NCBI GenBank assembly: GCA_013076295.1
Contig: RQOL01000658.1
Location: forward strand, 2,854,353 to 2,918,352
Source of the DNA: Sanderia malayensis
Taxonomy: Eukaryota > Cnidaria > Scyphozoa > Semaeostomeae > Pelagiidae
Length of the DNA stretch: 64,000 bases
Reading direction: 5' to 3'
The position numbers were made by a program, and so were the translations under genes. The stretch's first letter is position 1. The number at the start of each line of letters is the position of its first letter. The notes under the pieces are model-generated. The model had not been told where the DNA came from. It made no database searches and worked only from the letters and a program-made list of their open reading frames with translations. Below are positions 11,001-22,013 of the stretch, piece by piece.

Positions 11001-13469
11001 CATTTTTACTTTTCAAGTGAAATTGATTGAAACATTACCTTTCCTTTCCTTCGTGCTTCGGCGCTAGTGCGTCCAAATATTCCCTAAAAGTAGAAATAAT
11101 ACAATTGATAAGAATAGAAGTTTATTATTTCATGAAAGAATTCATATTAGTATTAGTATTAACCACGGTATTGCAATAAACATATGAAATATCGAATGAA
11201 TGAATAAATGGAGAACATAATAAGTAACAGGAAAGCAAATCAATATATCCTAAATATTGCTACCTTGATGTTGCGGTGAATTCTGGCGACTCAAAATCCT
11301 CTTGGTGACATTGTAATAACATCTTCTCTGTGATGGCAGTTCGACTCTGAACAGAAAGAGTTAATTAAAAGCATCAAATTTGTAACGTGCGTTCAATCGA
11401 TTTTCAAAGGTTATTAATAATTCTTGACGAAACCATAAAGGAATTAGTAAACTTCATAATTAAGAACACGAATCGTATTGATTACGCAATTAATTTCTTA
11501 GTTTGATTATGAATAGGACCCGGCAGGGACGAACTTTGAAAATCACAAGAAACTAATAAATAAATGTGCGTCAAAGGAACTAATTGCGTAATCGATAAGA
11601 TTCGTATTCTTAATTATGAAAAATAAATTTCTCAGTAGTTCTTAAAACTGCCTTTCCTGTATACCACATGTCTAACAGGCTTCAATGAGCGGAGAATTTA
11701 CTACTATATATAACTGCGTACAAAATACTATTGTACTGTATTATAATGTTATGATATTGCGTATAATTGTAGTGTGTGTATAAGTTAGAGCGCGTCTTAC
11801 TGTGGCTGGAAAGTAAGAGAGTTCAGTCCAGGGTTCTTCGCCCAGTTTTTGTTCAATGCTTTGGTAACTTTGTTTCTTACTTTCCTCGCTTTTCACGCGA
11901 GCAAACCGCGTCTGCAATAAAAACGATCTCGTTCAGCGATTTAATCAAATTGCGAAGAGTCAAATCTACAGACGAAGAGTCAGTTAACTTTGCATGAATG
12001 TGATGTGTGAAAATGTGCGAGAGATGTTTTACCATGACAGGTTTGGCCTCTGGTTCACCTTTCTCCTCTCTTTCTTCTTCTAAAAAATCCAACATGAACA
12101 TTAAGAATCAGTCATGTGAAGGAAAAAGATGGATGAAACACCAAACAACTTAGCAAAACATAGATGAAGTGTTACTTTTAAAAGAAGATACGAAAGTATC
12201 AGATATGAACAGGTTGACTATTTGAGAGATCCAGATGAGAGAAGGAACAAAATATGGCTACCCATTCTGGCACTTGAAGTTGTCTGCTTATTATCGTCTG
12301 CTCTGTCTAAATACTCAAACGAAGGTCGAAGTTGAACAAATCCGTGAATCGGAGTGAGACTTAGTGTCCCTGCAAGAAAATACAACAAGAGATACATACA
12401 AATACATGTCTTCACGAGCATCACATATGCAAATATTACATGTTTTGCGTTACCATTTTTAAAAACTCCGGCAACATATCGGGATGGCTTGTCAGCAGCA
12501 CGAACTGACGTCAAGACTTGCTTATCCATGCAACCACTAGAAATAATAAAAAATAACAATTAGATAATAACGAATCAACATATAAATCCAAAGCATTCAG
12601 ATAACAAATGACTGTGAAGGAACAGAACTGCGTAACATTTCACACCTTTGATAGTAAGGCCCTTTTTCAAGTGAACTGGCTGAGGCTGCTTCGTCGACGG
12701 CGTAAGCGATTTGCTCTCCACGTGGCAAACAATATCTTGAACTAGCTGTGTCGAGCTCTAGCTCTAATTCCACCTTGCAAAGAAAGGATAAATCTTCTAT
12801 ATAACAATCAACCTGATGCCACGTGGTGAGGTAATCTCAAGCAATTTAAAACACCATTTAGGAGTAGAATAGAAATTTGTAGCAAACCTTTTGCTGCTTT
12901 GGCTTTATTCTTGCTGCTGAATGAGGAATTTCGTCATATGACAAACATGACGGTCTCACTGGATACTAGAAAAACAAAACAGAGATATTGAAACCCTGTT
13001 TAATATTTCATTAATCATACTTCATATTATAAGGCTTTTTGTAAATCCTATAGGCCAGTCTGCAATGTATAGTGGAGTATAGAACTTCCATTGAGCTATG
13101 CCCTAATGTCTATTGCTATCTGGGAAATGCAAACACTATTCTATACACAAGTTTTAAGAAAAATAACTTTATTGAAAGCAAACTTGGAAGGAGATAAACC
13201 TACCTGGAATAAGTACAGCCTTTCTGCAAGAGCCTTTGCTAGGTAGACGTCAATCTATCAACCAATAAAACGATATTCAATCTTGGTTTTTACTTAAATT
13301 TTGAATCTAATGACTTTCATATCAAAGAGTTAAGGACAGGGCATGGTTGGGATGGATGATTGGCTGCAAATAAAACAGCTATAAGCAAAATTAGGCTGAT
13401 ACACGTGGTCCTTACCTCGTGAGTAACTGGATCGTCTTCACAGGAATCGTCGCTTAAATTATCCTCCAT
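5053..13469 (-). CDS. POLR3E: RNA polymerase III subunit RPC5
   Basis: RPC5 forms the TFIIF-like RPC4/RPC5 heterodimer of RNA polymerase III, which makes tRNAs and 5S rRNA. Twenty-one phase-consistent exons give about 765 residues: 13469-13416, 13254-13204, 12965-12888, 12773-12646, 12536-12454, 12369-12262, 12079-12033, 11911-11801, 11346-11264, 11083-11039, 10926-10835, 10349-10229, 8932-8851, 8202-8143, 7906-7871, 7430-7363, 7081-7028, 6518-5908, 5775-5687, 5446-5369, 5271-5053. Family landmarks appear in order: IDVYLAKALAERLYLFQ, YPVRP, SYDEIPHSAARIKPKQQK, LSLTPIHGFVQLRPSF, LDIADQIKALL, HLISLLGPSLDEKTILKG, WEFRLP, and a winged-helix tail near FIIETLKGGCLSIAEIKEIL. Exon 18 encodes a long basic and acidic linker with VKKE and VKTE (SUMO-site-like) motifs, as in vertebrates. 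The last about 30 residues do not match the family well: either a diverged end or an unrecognised splice near 5155. Confidence 0.92.
8743..8785. repeat. Perfect 18-bp hairpin in POLR3E intron 13
   Basis: AGCGACCCCCTCTTACAA at 8743-8760 is exactly mirrored as its reverse complement at 8768-8785 around a 7-base loop. It is preceded by imperfect 16-base direct repeats (AATTCAAGTCAGC) at about 8705-8742. It may be the end or the remnant of a small foldback transposon; no target duplication was recognised. Confidence 0.6.
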
Positions 13470-16400
13470 TTTGATGAAGTAATGCTCAAAATGCAAACAG
13501 ACCCCGTGGCCACTGTAAGTCACATGGATAGTTCTTCGTTTTGTTGGGCCTGCGCCTTGCTTGGTTTGGTTGGCCTACTCGGTTCCAAATTGGAATTCAG
13601 TTTCAAATCTTAGAGGCAGTTTCAACTTAAAACAAATTCCAAAACCTAATATCCCTTTCCATGCATTAGACGAGGTTTAATCCATGATATTTTTCTGGCA
13701 TTATCTTCAATTTGGTTGTTGAAAAGAAAATCTAGAAACTCGTGGTAACGTTTAGGCCCAACCACTCCAAAGGACAGCAAATCTTTCCTACCATCTGAAT
13801 GTCGTTGAATTGCATTAGCAAGGCAAACGATAAAAATTCAGACTTCGGAGATCGACGAAAATATTATCGTAGAAACATGTTAGCTTTCTGACTGGTGGTT
13901 ACAGGTGAAAAAAGACAAATTCTAAGGTCTTGAGCCATTATGTAAATTTCTTATAAAATACGGGTACCTGTTTTTTGGTACTGGGTGCTCAAGTGTGAAT
14001 TAAAAATCAACTTCGTTGGCGTATAGGCATATACTACTTTTATGGAACTTTAGAAATTTATGAAACGTCCCCATTCAAGATTTTCGAGAGAGACAACATC
14101 TGGTTTGTTTCGTAAGCAACGAGAATACAAGCATAATGTGATCAATAAATGCAATTTAACGACATTCAGAAAATATTAAAGATTCGCAGGCCTTCAAAAT
14201 GCAGCATGTCTCGTTTTGGTTTTCAGTGCGAGAACGAGACTTTGATAGATCGGACTCGTGAAATAGAAAAAACCCGGCAGATGAATTTGAACCTATCATC
14301 TCAGAAGAAGTAGTTCTCTTTGGGACACCTTGATCTACCTAAATGGACCCAAAGGAGATGATCATCATTATTTCTTCACTCACTAATCTCCATGAGCATG
14401 CATACGAAGAATAGACGTGAATATCAAATAAGTAACTTGCGTTGGTGGAGTATAGAAACTTGTGCATTTGAAGTCTGGTGGGCAGAGACAACAAGCAGTC
14501 CAAGTTTCAACACAGATGGTGCATTGAAAATATTCAATAAATTAGTGACTCATTGGTGGAGCTGTAATGAGTTTAGTTGGCATATACAAACACTAGGAAC
14601 AGTGCGTATTGTTCAATGAATAATTTGGCAGCAAGCATATGCCACAGCATAAAATTGGCTTACAATCAAAACTAATTGGTCATAGGAATAGAGATGAGAA
14701 AATCCCTTGTTAATTATTCACAATTCTCGTAATATAATGATTTACTTAATTTATATAAACTTGTAACATCCACTCTTCGTCTTTACTTCATTGCACTCTG
14801 TCTGCTCGTAACGCCAAGGTTATCGAATTGCTCTAACACAATTCTCTTCTCAAAGGTTTGTCAATTTAAGCCTCTTTAAACCAAAATTTATCACTACCAT
14901 TTATTGCTTGTTCTTCTCACTTGCCCAATTTCTCATCACTTTTTATTGTTTATTTATCAATACTTCTTTAATTTCCTTCATTTTTACTCTTCTTCTTCGC
15001 GTTACTTTGTATTTGTGTTTTAGCATTCGGTTTCCAATACAAAATACACTGTCCATCTGCTCTTCATTTTGCAAACTGCAAACTTCAATACTTCTTTGGA
15101 CACCTTTCTAAAAACATTTATTATAATTTATCAGGTATTACGAGGTTATTAATTAGAAAATTAAAAGTGAATAAAACTATTAAATTAAAATGTCAACTGG
15201 CAGCATCGCAAAAGACGATGTTTTATTTCTCTGTCTTTGTGAGATAAAGGCATTATTTCGCCAGCCCAAAGCCAAAATTGCAATTAAACTAATGTGAAAA
15301 ATTAACGGATGATAATAAAACAATACAACATTAGCAGCTTTCATAATTTCATGCATCAATTTTTCTCAAACTCTAAAGCACTTGAATTAGAGTCGTTCTA
15401 TGGGATTTGAGAATTTTAAATAGGAACTGCTAAGAAAACAGCTGTAATTATGTTTCGGAATGAGTTTCAAAGTAATAGCTCGTGAATAATGGATTCCGAG
15501 GTAATGGTAATTGGACAGAAAAAATTAATTATGCCTTTCGAACAAAACATAATGCAACATCAAGAAAGCGGTCTTCTTAGAAGAAAACACATCGATGAAA
15601 GGTGTTAGAAAATACCAAACTTTGATCAAACCTGGTATGGTTTTGCTGCATAGATTTTTCTACACGGGTCTGGGATTCGATTATCTACATTGATTTTTCT
15701 TAAGTAAAGCATAAAAATGGAACTTGAAAATTTTAATCGACTTTATCCAAATATGGCCTAATATTTGCCGAGTATTTCAATCAATTTCGATGCAACTTAC
15801 AAAGAGCTAAGCAGCTGGTTGCTCAAAGTGAGAACGAACTCATTCAAGATGCTTGCATATTTAGTTATGGCTCAATTCTGTTTCAGATAATGCATTTCTC
15901 TAGTTGCGCTATATCTTGTCCGAACCAGAAACCCTTGTACTTTATAAATATTTCATGAACGAGGATTTCCGAGTGATGAAATTTTGCAATCATAGTTAAA
16001 TGACGAAGCATGATTTTTGTTGCTTCATATCCGACGACTCTCTATAGAAAATGCGTCTATGGGCTTAGGAAGGAAAAAATAGATTGAAACTAGGCAAAGT
16101 AGGATAAGACTTTTACAGTAGGACTGAGAGAGCATAAAGAGAGGATAAACAAACGAATGAATGAATAAATGAAAGAAAGAAGGAAGAAAGAAATGTGTGA
16201 ATGAATGAATGAAGGAATGAAGGAATGAATGAATTCACTAATGAAGTAAGGAATGGATGAATTGACTATTGAATTAAATAGTTAACTATGGAAAAATGAA
16301 ATGAATGAATGAATGAAAGGACGAAGGAACAAATGAATGAATGAATGAATCAACTAATGAATGAAGTATCAGAAACTAATCAATTGCACAAGCATGAACT

Positions 16401-18125
16401 AATTACATTGCCTTAATCAATCTCAATAGATATGGCAAACATGAGATATCTGGTATTGCAATTGTAATCAGTTAAGAAATAATCATAAGTTTGTGCACCA
16501 AAGCAATAAGCAGGTCTAAGCAACCCGAATCCATTCTTAACGATGAATGAAATTCGAGCAAATTCAATTTGATGCTAATAAAATCAAATCTACTAGGCAT
16601 AAGAGTCGAAAAAAGTGAATATATTGAAAGGCAACTCCGTTGCTGCACCTATTTTCTCAAACATAACGAGATAGATATCTGTTGGCAGCTGTGCAGATGA
16701 GGAAAATCGAAAAGTTTTCATCAATTCATCAATGTTATTGCTCAAATTTGTTTGGTTTATTTAGCAAGGAACAGCCAGCTAAGCAGACAGTAATATTCTG
16801 CAGTCGCAAGAACAGAAGCGTTAAATTGCTTTAATGAAAAAGAAGAAAAGATGTTAAGAATTGGCATCACAAAAGAACAGTTCAATAACATTCTCAAACA
16901 TCTGTAAGATCATTAGAAGGATGTTTCGGCCTTTTATCTGTTAGTAAAACACAATAATCTTCATTGAGCGAACAACCGGGAGAAAAGTATGGTTCTGAAC
17001 AGGTGTCGAGTGTATTGCTGAAAATTAAACTCGGGTATCTGTGTCGATAATATTGATGCCGCAATTCTTTGTTATCGTTCTTCGTTTGGCTTTGCGTTTT
17101 CGTGTTTACGTAATAAGGTGAATTATTCGATAACTAATTTCTCGTGTGAAATTCTGCAAGAGCTGAGAAAAGATCAACCTTGCTTGCTTCTTCATTTTTC
17201 TGTTGACATGTTGATTAAAGCACGAAATAACATGCTACGGCGTTCCCAGGGTGACTTTAATTCAGTGCGAGCCTTGTTCACTGTTTTAGCAAGGTAGAAG
17301 CAGCGAGATACGTGTTTAAATCTATTTGTATTAGTACACAATTGAAATCAATGGATTCTATTAGAGTCAGAAGGTTTCAACAGGTGTAGCGCATTGACGA
17401 TTGAATCTCGTCTTTATATACCTCACAACGAATTGATTGAGTTTCTTCTTAACAAGGTACCAGCCATTGTCATATGTGTTTGTCCCCGGGAATATACAAA
17501 CATAGAAACTCTATTCACTGCATGTTTCGCGCCCACGACATACATCATTCCAACCAGATGTCAATCACACTTTCTATCCAATAAGAGTCATTGTTTGACA
17601 CATGGCAGAGGCATTGGTATAAATTGAAAATAACACAACTCCGATGACCATAACTCCAAGCTTTATCTCTTCTAATAAGATCGCTTTGATATTGAAAGCC
17701 CAGCTTAAGAGTATTTGATAGTTTTCGTTCAGCATTAGAGTTGACCTGAAACGTAGAATTGTTTTTCTCGAAGTATATTCACACACGATATTGAAGGCGT
17801 ACAGGTATCAAGACATGCAGATATATTATTTTACTTATCTATACTCGCAGATATCAAGATAGAGTCGAGCTGAACAGCCAGAAGTTGTATGGAGGTGGGA
17901 AAAAATTGATGGATAAAAACTTTATCAATATTTCAATTTTTCAACTAAAGCCACACAATACGTCAACCGATAAAGAAAAGCAACATCATATTGCACACCT
18001 TTGAGATAAATTCAAAACTATTTGTACAATATCTTTGCATTGAAGGAAAGTGTTAGGTGGGTTTTCGTACGGTACGAATTTGCAACGTGACTCGACTATA
18101 CAAACTCGAGCAGAGATCGTAAAAG
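13470..18125. other. Gene-free divergent interval between POLR3E and the SVOP-like gene
   Basis: I recognise no protein or RNA gene here. Open frames are short (under 80 codons), without family resemblance or splice-phase partners. The only clear structure is the GAAT-type microsatellite at about 16150-16372. The sequence nearest 13470 and 18100 should hold the two promoters, but I see no well-formed core element I would defend. Confidence 0.6.
16150..16372. repeat. Interrupted (GAAT)n / (GAAA)n microsatellite
   Basis: Several runs of GAATGAATGAAT-type tetranucleotides, broken by GAAAGAAAGAAGG and short unique stretches, span about 220 bp. Simple-sequence DNA with no coding content. Confidence 0.85.
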
Positions 18126-19676
18126 ATGAACTTCACTTGGCCTTGGAAATGGCGAAGCAAAGAAAAAGTGGAGGAGAAAAGAGAGTATGCGTATGAAACA
18201 CTACCAGAATCAAACCTAACATCCGATGAGCTTCTCGATTTGACTGGCTTCGGTAAATTTCAATTCAAACTTCTGCTGATTGTCGGACTACGGGTGTTCG
18301 CACATGGCTCAAGTTTTGCTCTCATGACAGTGATAAGCACATCTCTGCAATGTCAATGGAGTCTTTCGAATTTCGAAAAAGCTTTCCTAACCGCCGCATT
18401 CTTTGCTGGCTTCGCGGTAGGTAGCTTTGTATGTGGAATATTTGCTGATAAATACGGCAGATTGCGAACGATGCTTCTTGCCTATTCATTCAGTGCTTAC
18501 TACTCCTCGTTAAGTGCTCTAGCACCGTCTTTTTACTGGATGGTCATATTACGGTTCAAATTTGGAATATTCGTTGGCGGAGTATCGCTTGGTTACTTGT
18601 TTCTGATAGAGTTCATGCCAAGGGGCTATCGCCGGGTTGTGACAAGCATGGATCTGTTCTTTGGGTTTGGCATCGTTTGTGTAGCATTGCAGGGTGCAAC
18701 AATACTGCACAGTATCCACTGGAGATTGTTTATATTCATTGCTGAAGCTCTGCCACTCACGCTTGCTACAATGTTCGCAATGACGGTGCCCGAATCGCCG
18801 AGGTATTTGCTGGCAGTTGGAAGAACGTCAGATGCTGAAGATATCTTCAATTGCATTCTCAAGGAAAACGGTTGCCAGTGTCAAAAGATAAGACTGAAAA
18901 ACAATAATTTCAACCAACTAAACCAGGGCAATGGAAATAAACTGTGTTCAGTGTTCTCTAGCAAATACCTACACAACACACTATGCTTCATGTTCATCTG
19001 GTTCGCCGTATCAATGAGTCAAGTAGGAACGTTGTATTTGACAACGGAGTACAATCACATACCGAACACACTGTGTAAAGCCAAGACTGCAAACGTCGAT
19101 TTGCAAGACCCCATCGCATGTCTATACTGCAAGCACCTATCACTGAGTGATTACATCAACTTAATGGTCACTGGTTTGGGTGGTGTGCCTGCGTTTCTAG
19201 TCTCATACGTAGCCATGGAGAAGATTGGTAGAAAGCTAACCGTACGAGGGTTGTTGATATTGATTCTCATCATGTCGAGTATTCTAGTCCTGTGTCTACC
19301 TAAATGGGCATTGGTTATAAGTTTTCTAGTTGCCTACACAAGCGGCTACACTTGTCATCTTGTTTTGCAAGTCTACGTTTCGGAGGTCTACCCGACTTAC
19401 ATGCGAGGAGCTGCTAATGGATTCATTAAAGTCTTCAGTCGGTTTGGACACATAGTTGGCGCATTTTACGCGCAGTATTTCATGAAAATGAACTTTCTCA
19501 TATCGCTGACGGCGTTTTGCGCATTGACATTCCTGGCTTGTTTGCTGACATTTGTGCTATCGCAAGAGACGAATGGGAAGCCATTGAGCGACACAGAGGA
19601 CAGCTCAAGTGATGCAGAGAGAATGAAGCTTGTAACAAAAGAAGATGATGAAGATGATGATGAAGAAAATGGATGA
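18126..19676 (+). CDS. SVOP-like major facilitator superfamily transporter, intronless
   Basis: A 516-residue membrane transporter on one exon. The first half has a cytoplasmic N terminus, then DLTGFGKFQFKLLLIVGLRVFAHG (helix 1), a GIFADKYGRLRT loop between helices 2 and 3 matching the family GxxxDxxGR motif, and VPESPRYLLAVGR after helix 6. The second half has CKHLSLSDYINLM, MEKIGRKLTVRG (the repeat of the DxxGR-type loop) and VYVSEVYPTYMRG, all typical of SVOP and the SLC22/SV2 branch. A run of Asp and Glu ends the protein. The best match by memory is synaptic vesicle 2-related protein (SVOP/SVOPL). The substrate is unknown. The start Met is followed by a plausible cytosolic tail and lies just after an in-frame stop-rich region. 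AATAAA occurs at 19994-19999. It is the second single-exon gene in an intron-rich window. Confidence 0.85.
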   Translation: MNFTWPWKWRSKEKVEEKREYAYETLPESNLTSDELLDLTGFGKFQFKLLLIVGLRVFAHGSSFALMTVISTSLQCQWSLSNFEKAFLTAAFFAGFAVGSFVCGIFADKYGRLRTMLLAYSFSAYYSSLSALAPSFYWMVILRFKFGIFVGGVSLGYLFLIEFMPRGYRRVVTSMDLFFGFGIVCVALQGATILHSIHWRLFIFIAEALPLTLATMFAMTVPESPRYLLAVGRTSDAEDIFNCILKENGCQCQKIRLKNNNFNQLNQGNGNKLCSVFSSKYLHNTLCFMFIWFAVSMSQVGTLYLTTEYNHIPNTLCKAKTANVDLQDPIACLYCKHLSLSDYINLMVTGLGGVPAFLVSYVAMEKIGRKLTVRGLLILILIMSSILVLCLPKWALVISFLVAYTSGYTCHLVLQVYVSEVYPTYMRGAANGFIKVFSRFGHIVGAFYAQYFMKMNFLISLTAFCALTFLACLLTFVLSQETNGKPLSDTEDSSSDAERMKLVTKEDDEDDDEENG

Positions 19677-22013
19677 TAATATGTAGTTTTAATTAGAATA
19701 ATTATCACTAATTGATTCAATAATGCTTGGTTAGTAGATACGCGTATGATATAATTGGAAGATAATATGATGTAAGAAATTACAAGATTGTTTTATGAAT
19801 CTTCATCTGGTTCGTTGCTTCGTCAGACTGAGATTCAGAAACGCAAAAGAGACGGGATTCCTAAATCATATAACACATGCATTCACAATGAAAGTAGAAG
19901 TGAATATCATGTTGTGATTTGATTAGCAATAATATTGGCACCTTAATAGTAAACAACTAGAGCATCTTGAAAATAGATTGTCAAAGCTTGGGGAATAAAT
20001 AATAATAGCAAGTGAAAGTAAATAAAAAACATCATATTATATGTAAAAAACGGTCACTTAGATGTCACATCACGGAATACTCTATACTGCTGACTAAATC
20101 TCCAGGGTTATCGCGGGCTTTTAACGTCACGACTCTAAATGTCAGGGCAGTGATGGTTTGTGAATAGCAGATTGGATGAATTGGATGCAGTTCACAGCAC
20201 GTAGCATCTTGTTGATAAGGAAGGAAAGAAAAATGGCTAATCAGGAATGTTTATAATTGGGCATACGTAAGCAGCGATTCTTATCTTTTGATTTCTACAC
20301 GACAAAAAACAAAACAACAATTGATGAAGACGATTTGGGAAAAACAAAAATGCATCACTATGATGACCAAGACACTATATTAAAGAGCTGACAATAAATG
20401 AGGGTAAATAATGAGCAGAAAAAAGAGAGAAAGGTAATGAGAGGGTTGGTTTTTAAATGCGAAAACTTGGAGAAATGCCAGGTGGATAGAGAAAGAAGGA
20501 GAAAGTTGATGCAAAGACAAGATACATAGCATACAAGCAAAGAGGATAATTTTAATTGCTTGATTAGCTTGCAGGTGTATTTATACAAAACAAAATCATA
20601 AACAACAAGGCAAGCTGTTTTCAAAGAAAACACGAAATTAATAAGAGCATTTGATGCTTTGTGATTTTAAAGCAACGAAAATCATCGGATAAGATTGAAA
20701 AAAGTGGAAGATGATGATAAACCAATGGTGACATTGAATGGGGCTGTAATTATTAATCTGGAAAAATCTCTTCGTAATTACATGCATCTTCTTTAGGAAA
20801 CATAGAATAGAAGATTAATAACTACCAAACAAAGCAAGCGTGGTTTTTTAGAAGCATGTATTCTGCATTAACGGTATCAATTTGTAGTTTCGAAAGTGCA
20901 TTGTCAAAGATTTCAAAAGATATGTTTGTTAATGGAAGATAACCTTAAGTAGGATGGGTTTAATAGCTAAAGAAGGCGTAAACAAGTATACTGGTGTTGT
21001 CCAGAATGGTAGTAAATAATAGAAGGAAGGATGTCCTGACCAACATATGATTAAGATAAGAAAATAAAAAAATGCATGTGAATCATAGTGATTATGAAAA
21101 TTGGTAATTTATAATGGAAATGAGTTGAAATATGTGGGGAGGTGATCAAGATTGCTAGGCAACTGATCTTAATTTAAACAGGAGCGCATCCGCTGGTATA
21201 ATCGGATAAACTCAGTGATTGTTTGGGAGTAGAGACCTCTTAAATATTTCATGATGTTTAATGCTAACACTATGATTTGTGAATATTCACGTCATTCTGT
21301 GTGAGAAAATTAAGCTCGGTGTGCGTGTGATGTAGAATGGTAATGCATTCTGTAAATATAGCATGTGAAGGAATCTGTGTGCGGCGCAAAATCACGATCG
21401 CTCGTGACATGAAATTCTATTGAAACTCGGACACTTGAAAAAATCTAGTTACCAAAGAATATCATTGAAAGGTCTCTAGGGTTGGGTCAATTTGTTGGTG
21501 GTTAAACTACAAGCACAGGTGTATTTGATAGATAAAATATTCAAATAGCTGATTTTCAATTTGCAGAAATTTTTATATTTAGCAATGCAAAAAACATCGC
21601 TTTTTGATATTATCACCACCAGCGCTTGCGATAAAATTCTAAATATTTCAAACTTGCAAGTAACAAATGCGGTGATAAAATGAATTTCTGTTAAACTTGC
21701 TGCCTATCATTGAGTAGTAAGAAGAGATTTGTATCAAATCGCAATTTCAGTTCAAAAGAAGGTCATACCAAACAGCTATCGGCGAAGCAAGCAAAGAAAG
21801 CAGATCTGTTATCAAACAATGCAAATTTTTATCAATATCTTCATCTATAGCTCGCTCTAAAGTCCCTAGCAGATAGATAGTGTCAAAAGGTGCCTCCCAA
21901 GATTTAAAAAAATGAAGTTAATATTGAAGATTTTGCGTGGGTTTTATCAATGCAAACACACAAAACGCAGCCTACCTTTTGAGTTTTTCTTCAAGTTCTT
22001 TAAAAATCAATTC
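19677..22013. other. Convergent intergenic region between the SVOP-like gene and MRPL58
   Basis: Contains the 3' untranslated sequence of the SVOP-like gene at the left. The rest is AT- and purine-rich with short, unsupported frames. I see no RNA gene, coding exon or clear transposon end. Confidence 0.55.

Noticed and set aside
13317..13523. Longer POLR3E start at an upstream in-frame Met (13523)
   Set aside because: The Met at 13469 gives the family-like acidic start MEDNLSDDSCEDDP; the extra residues have no counterpart.
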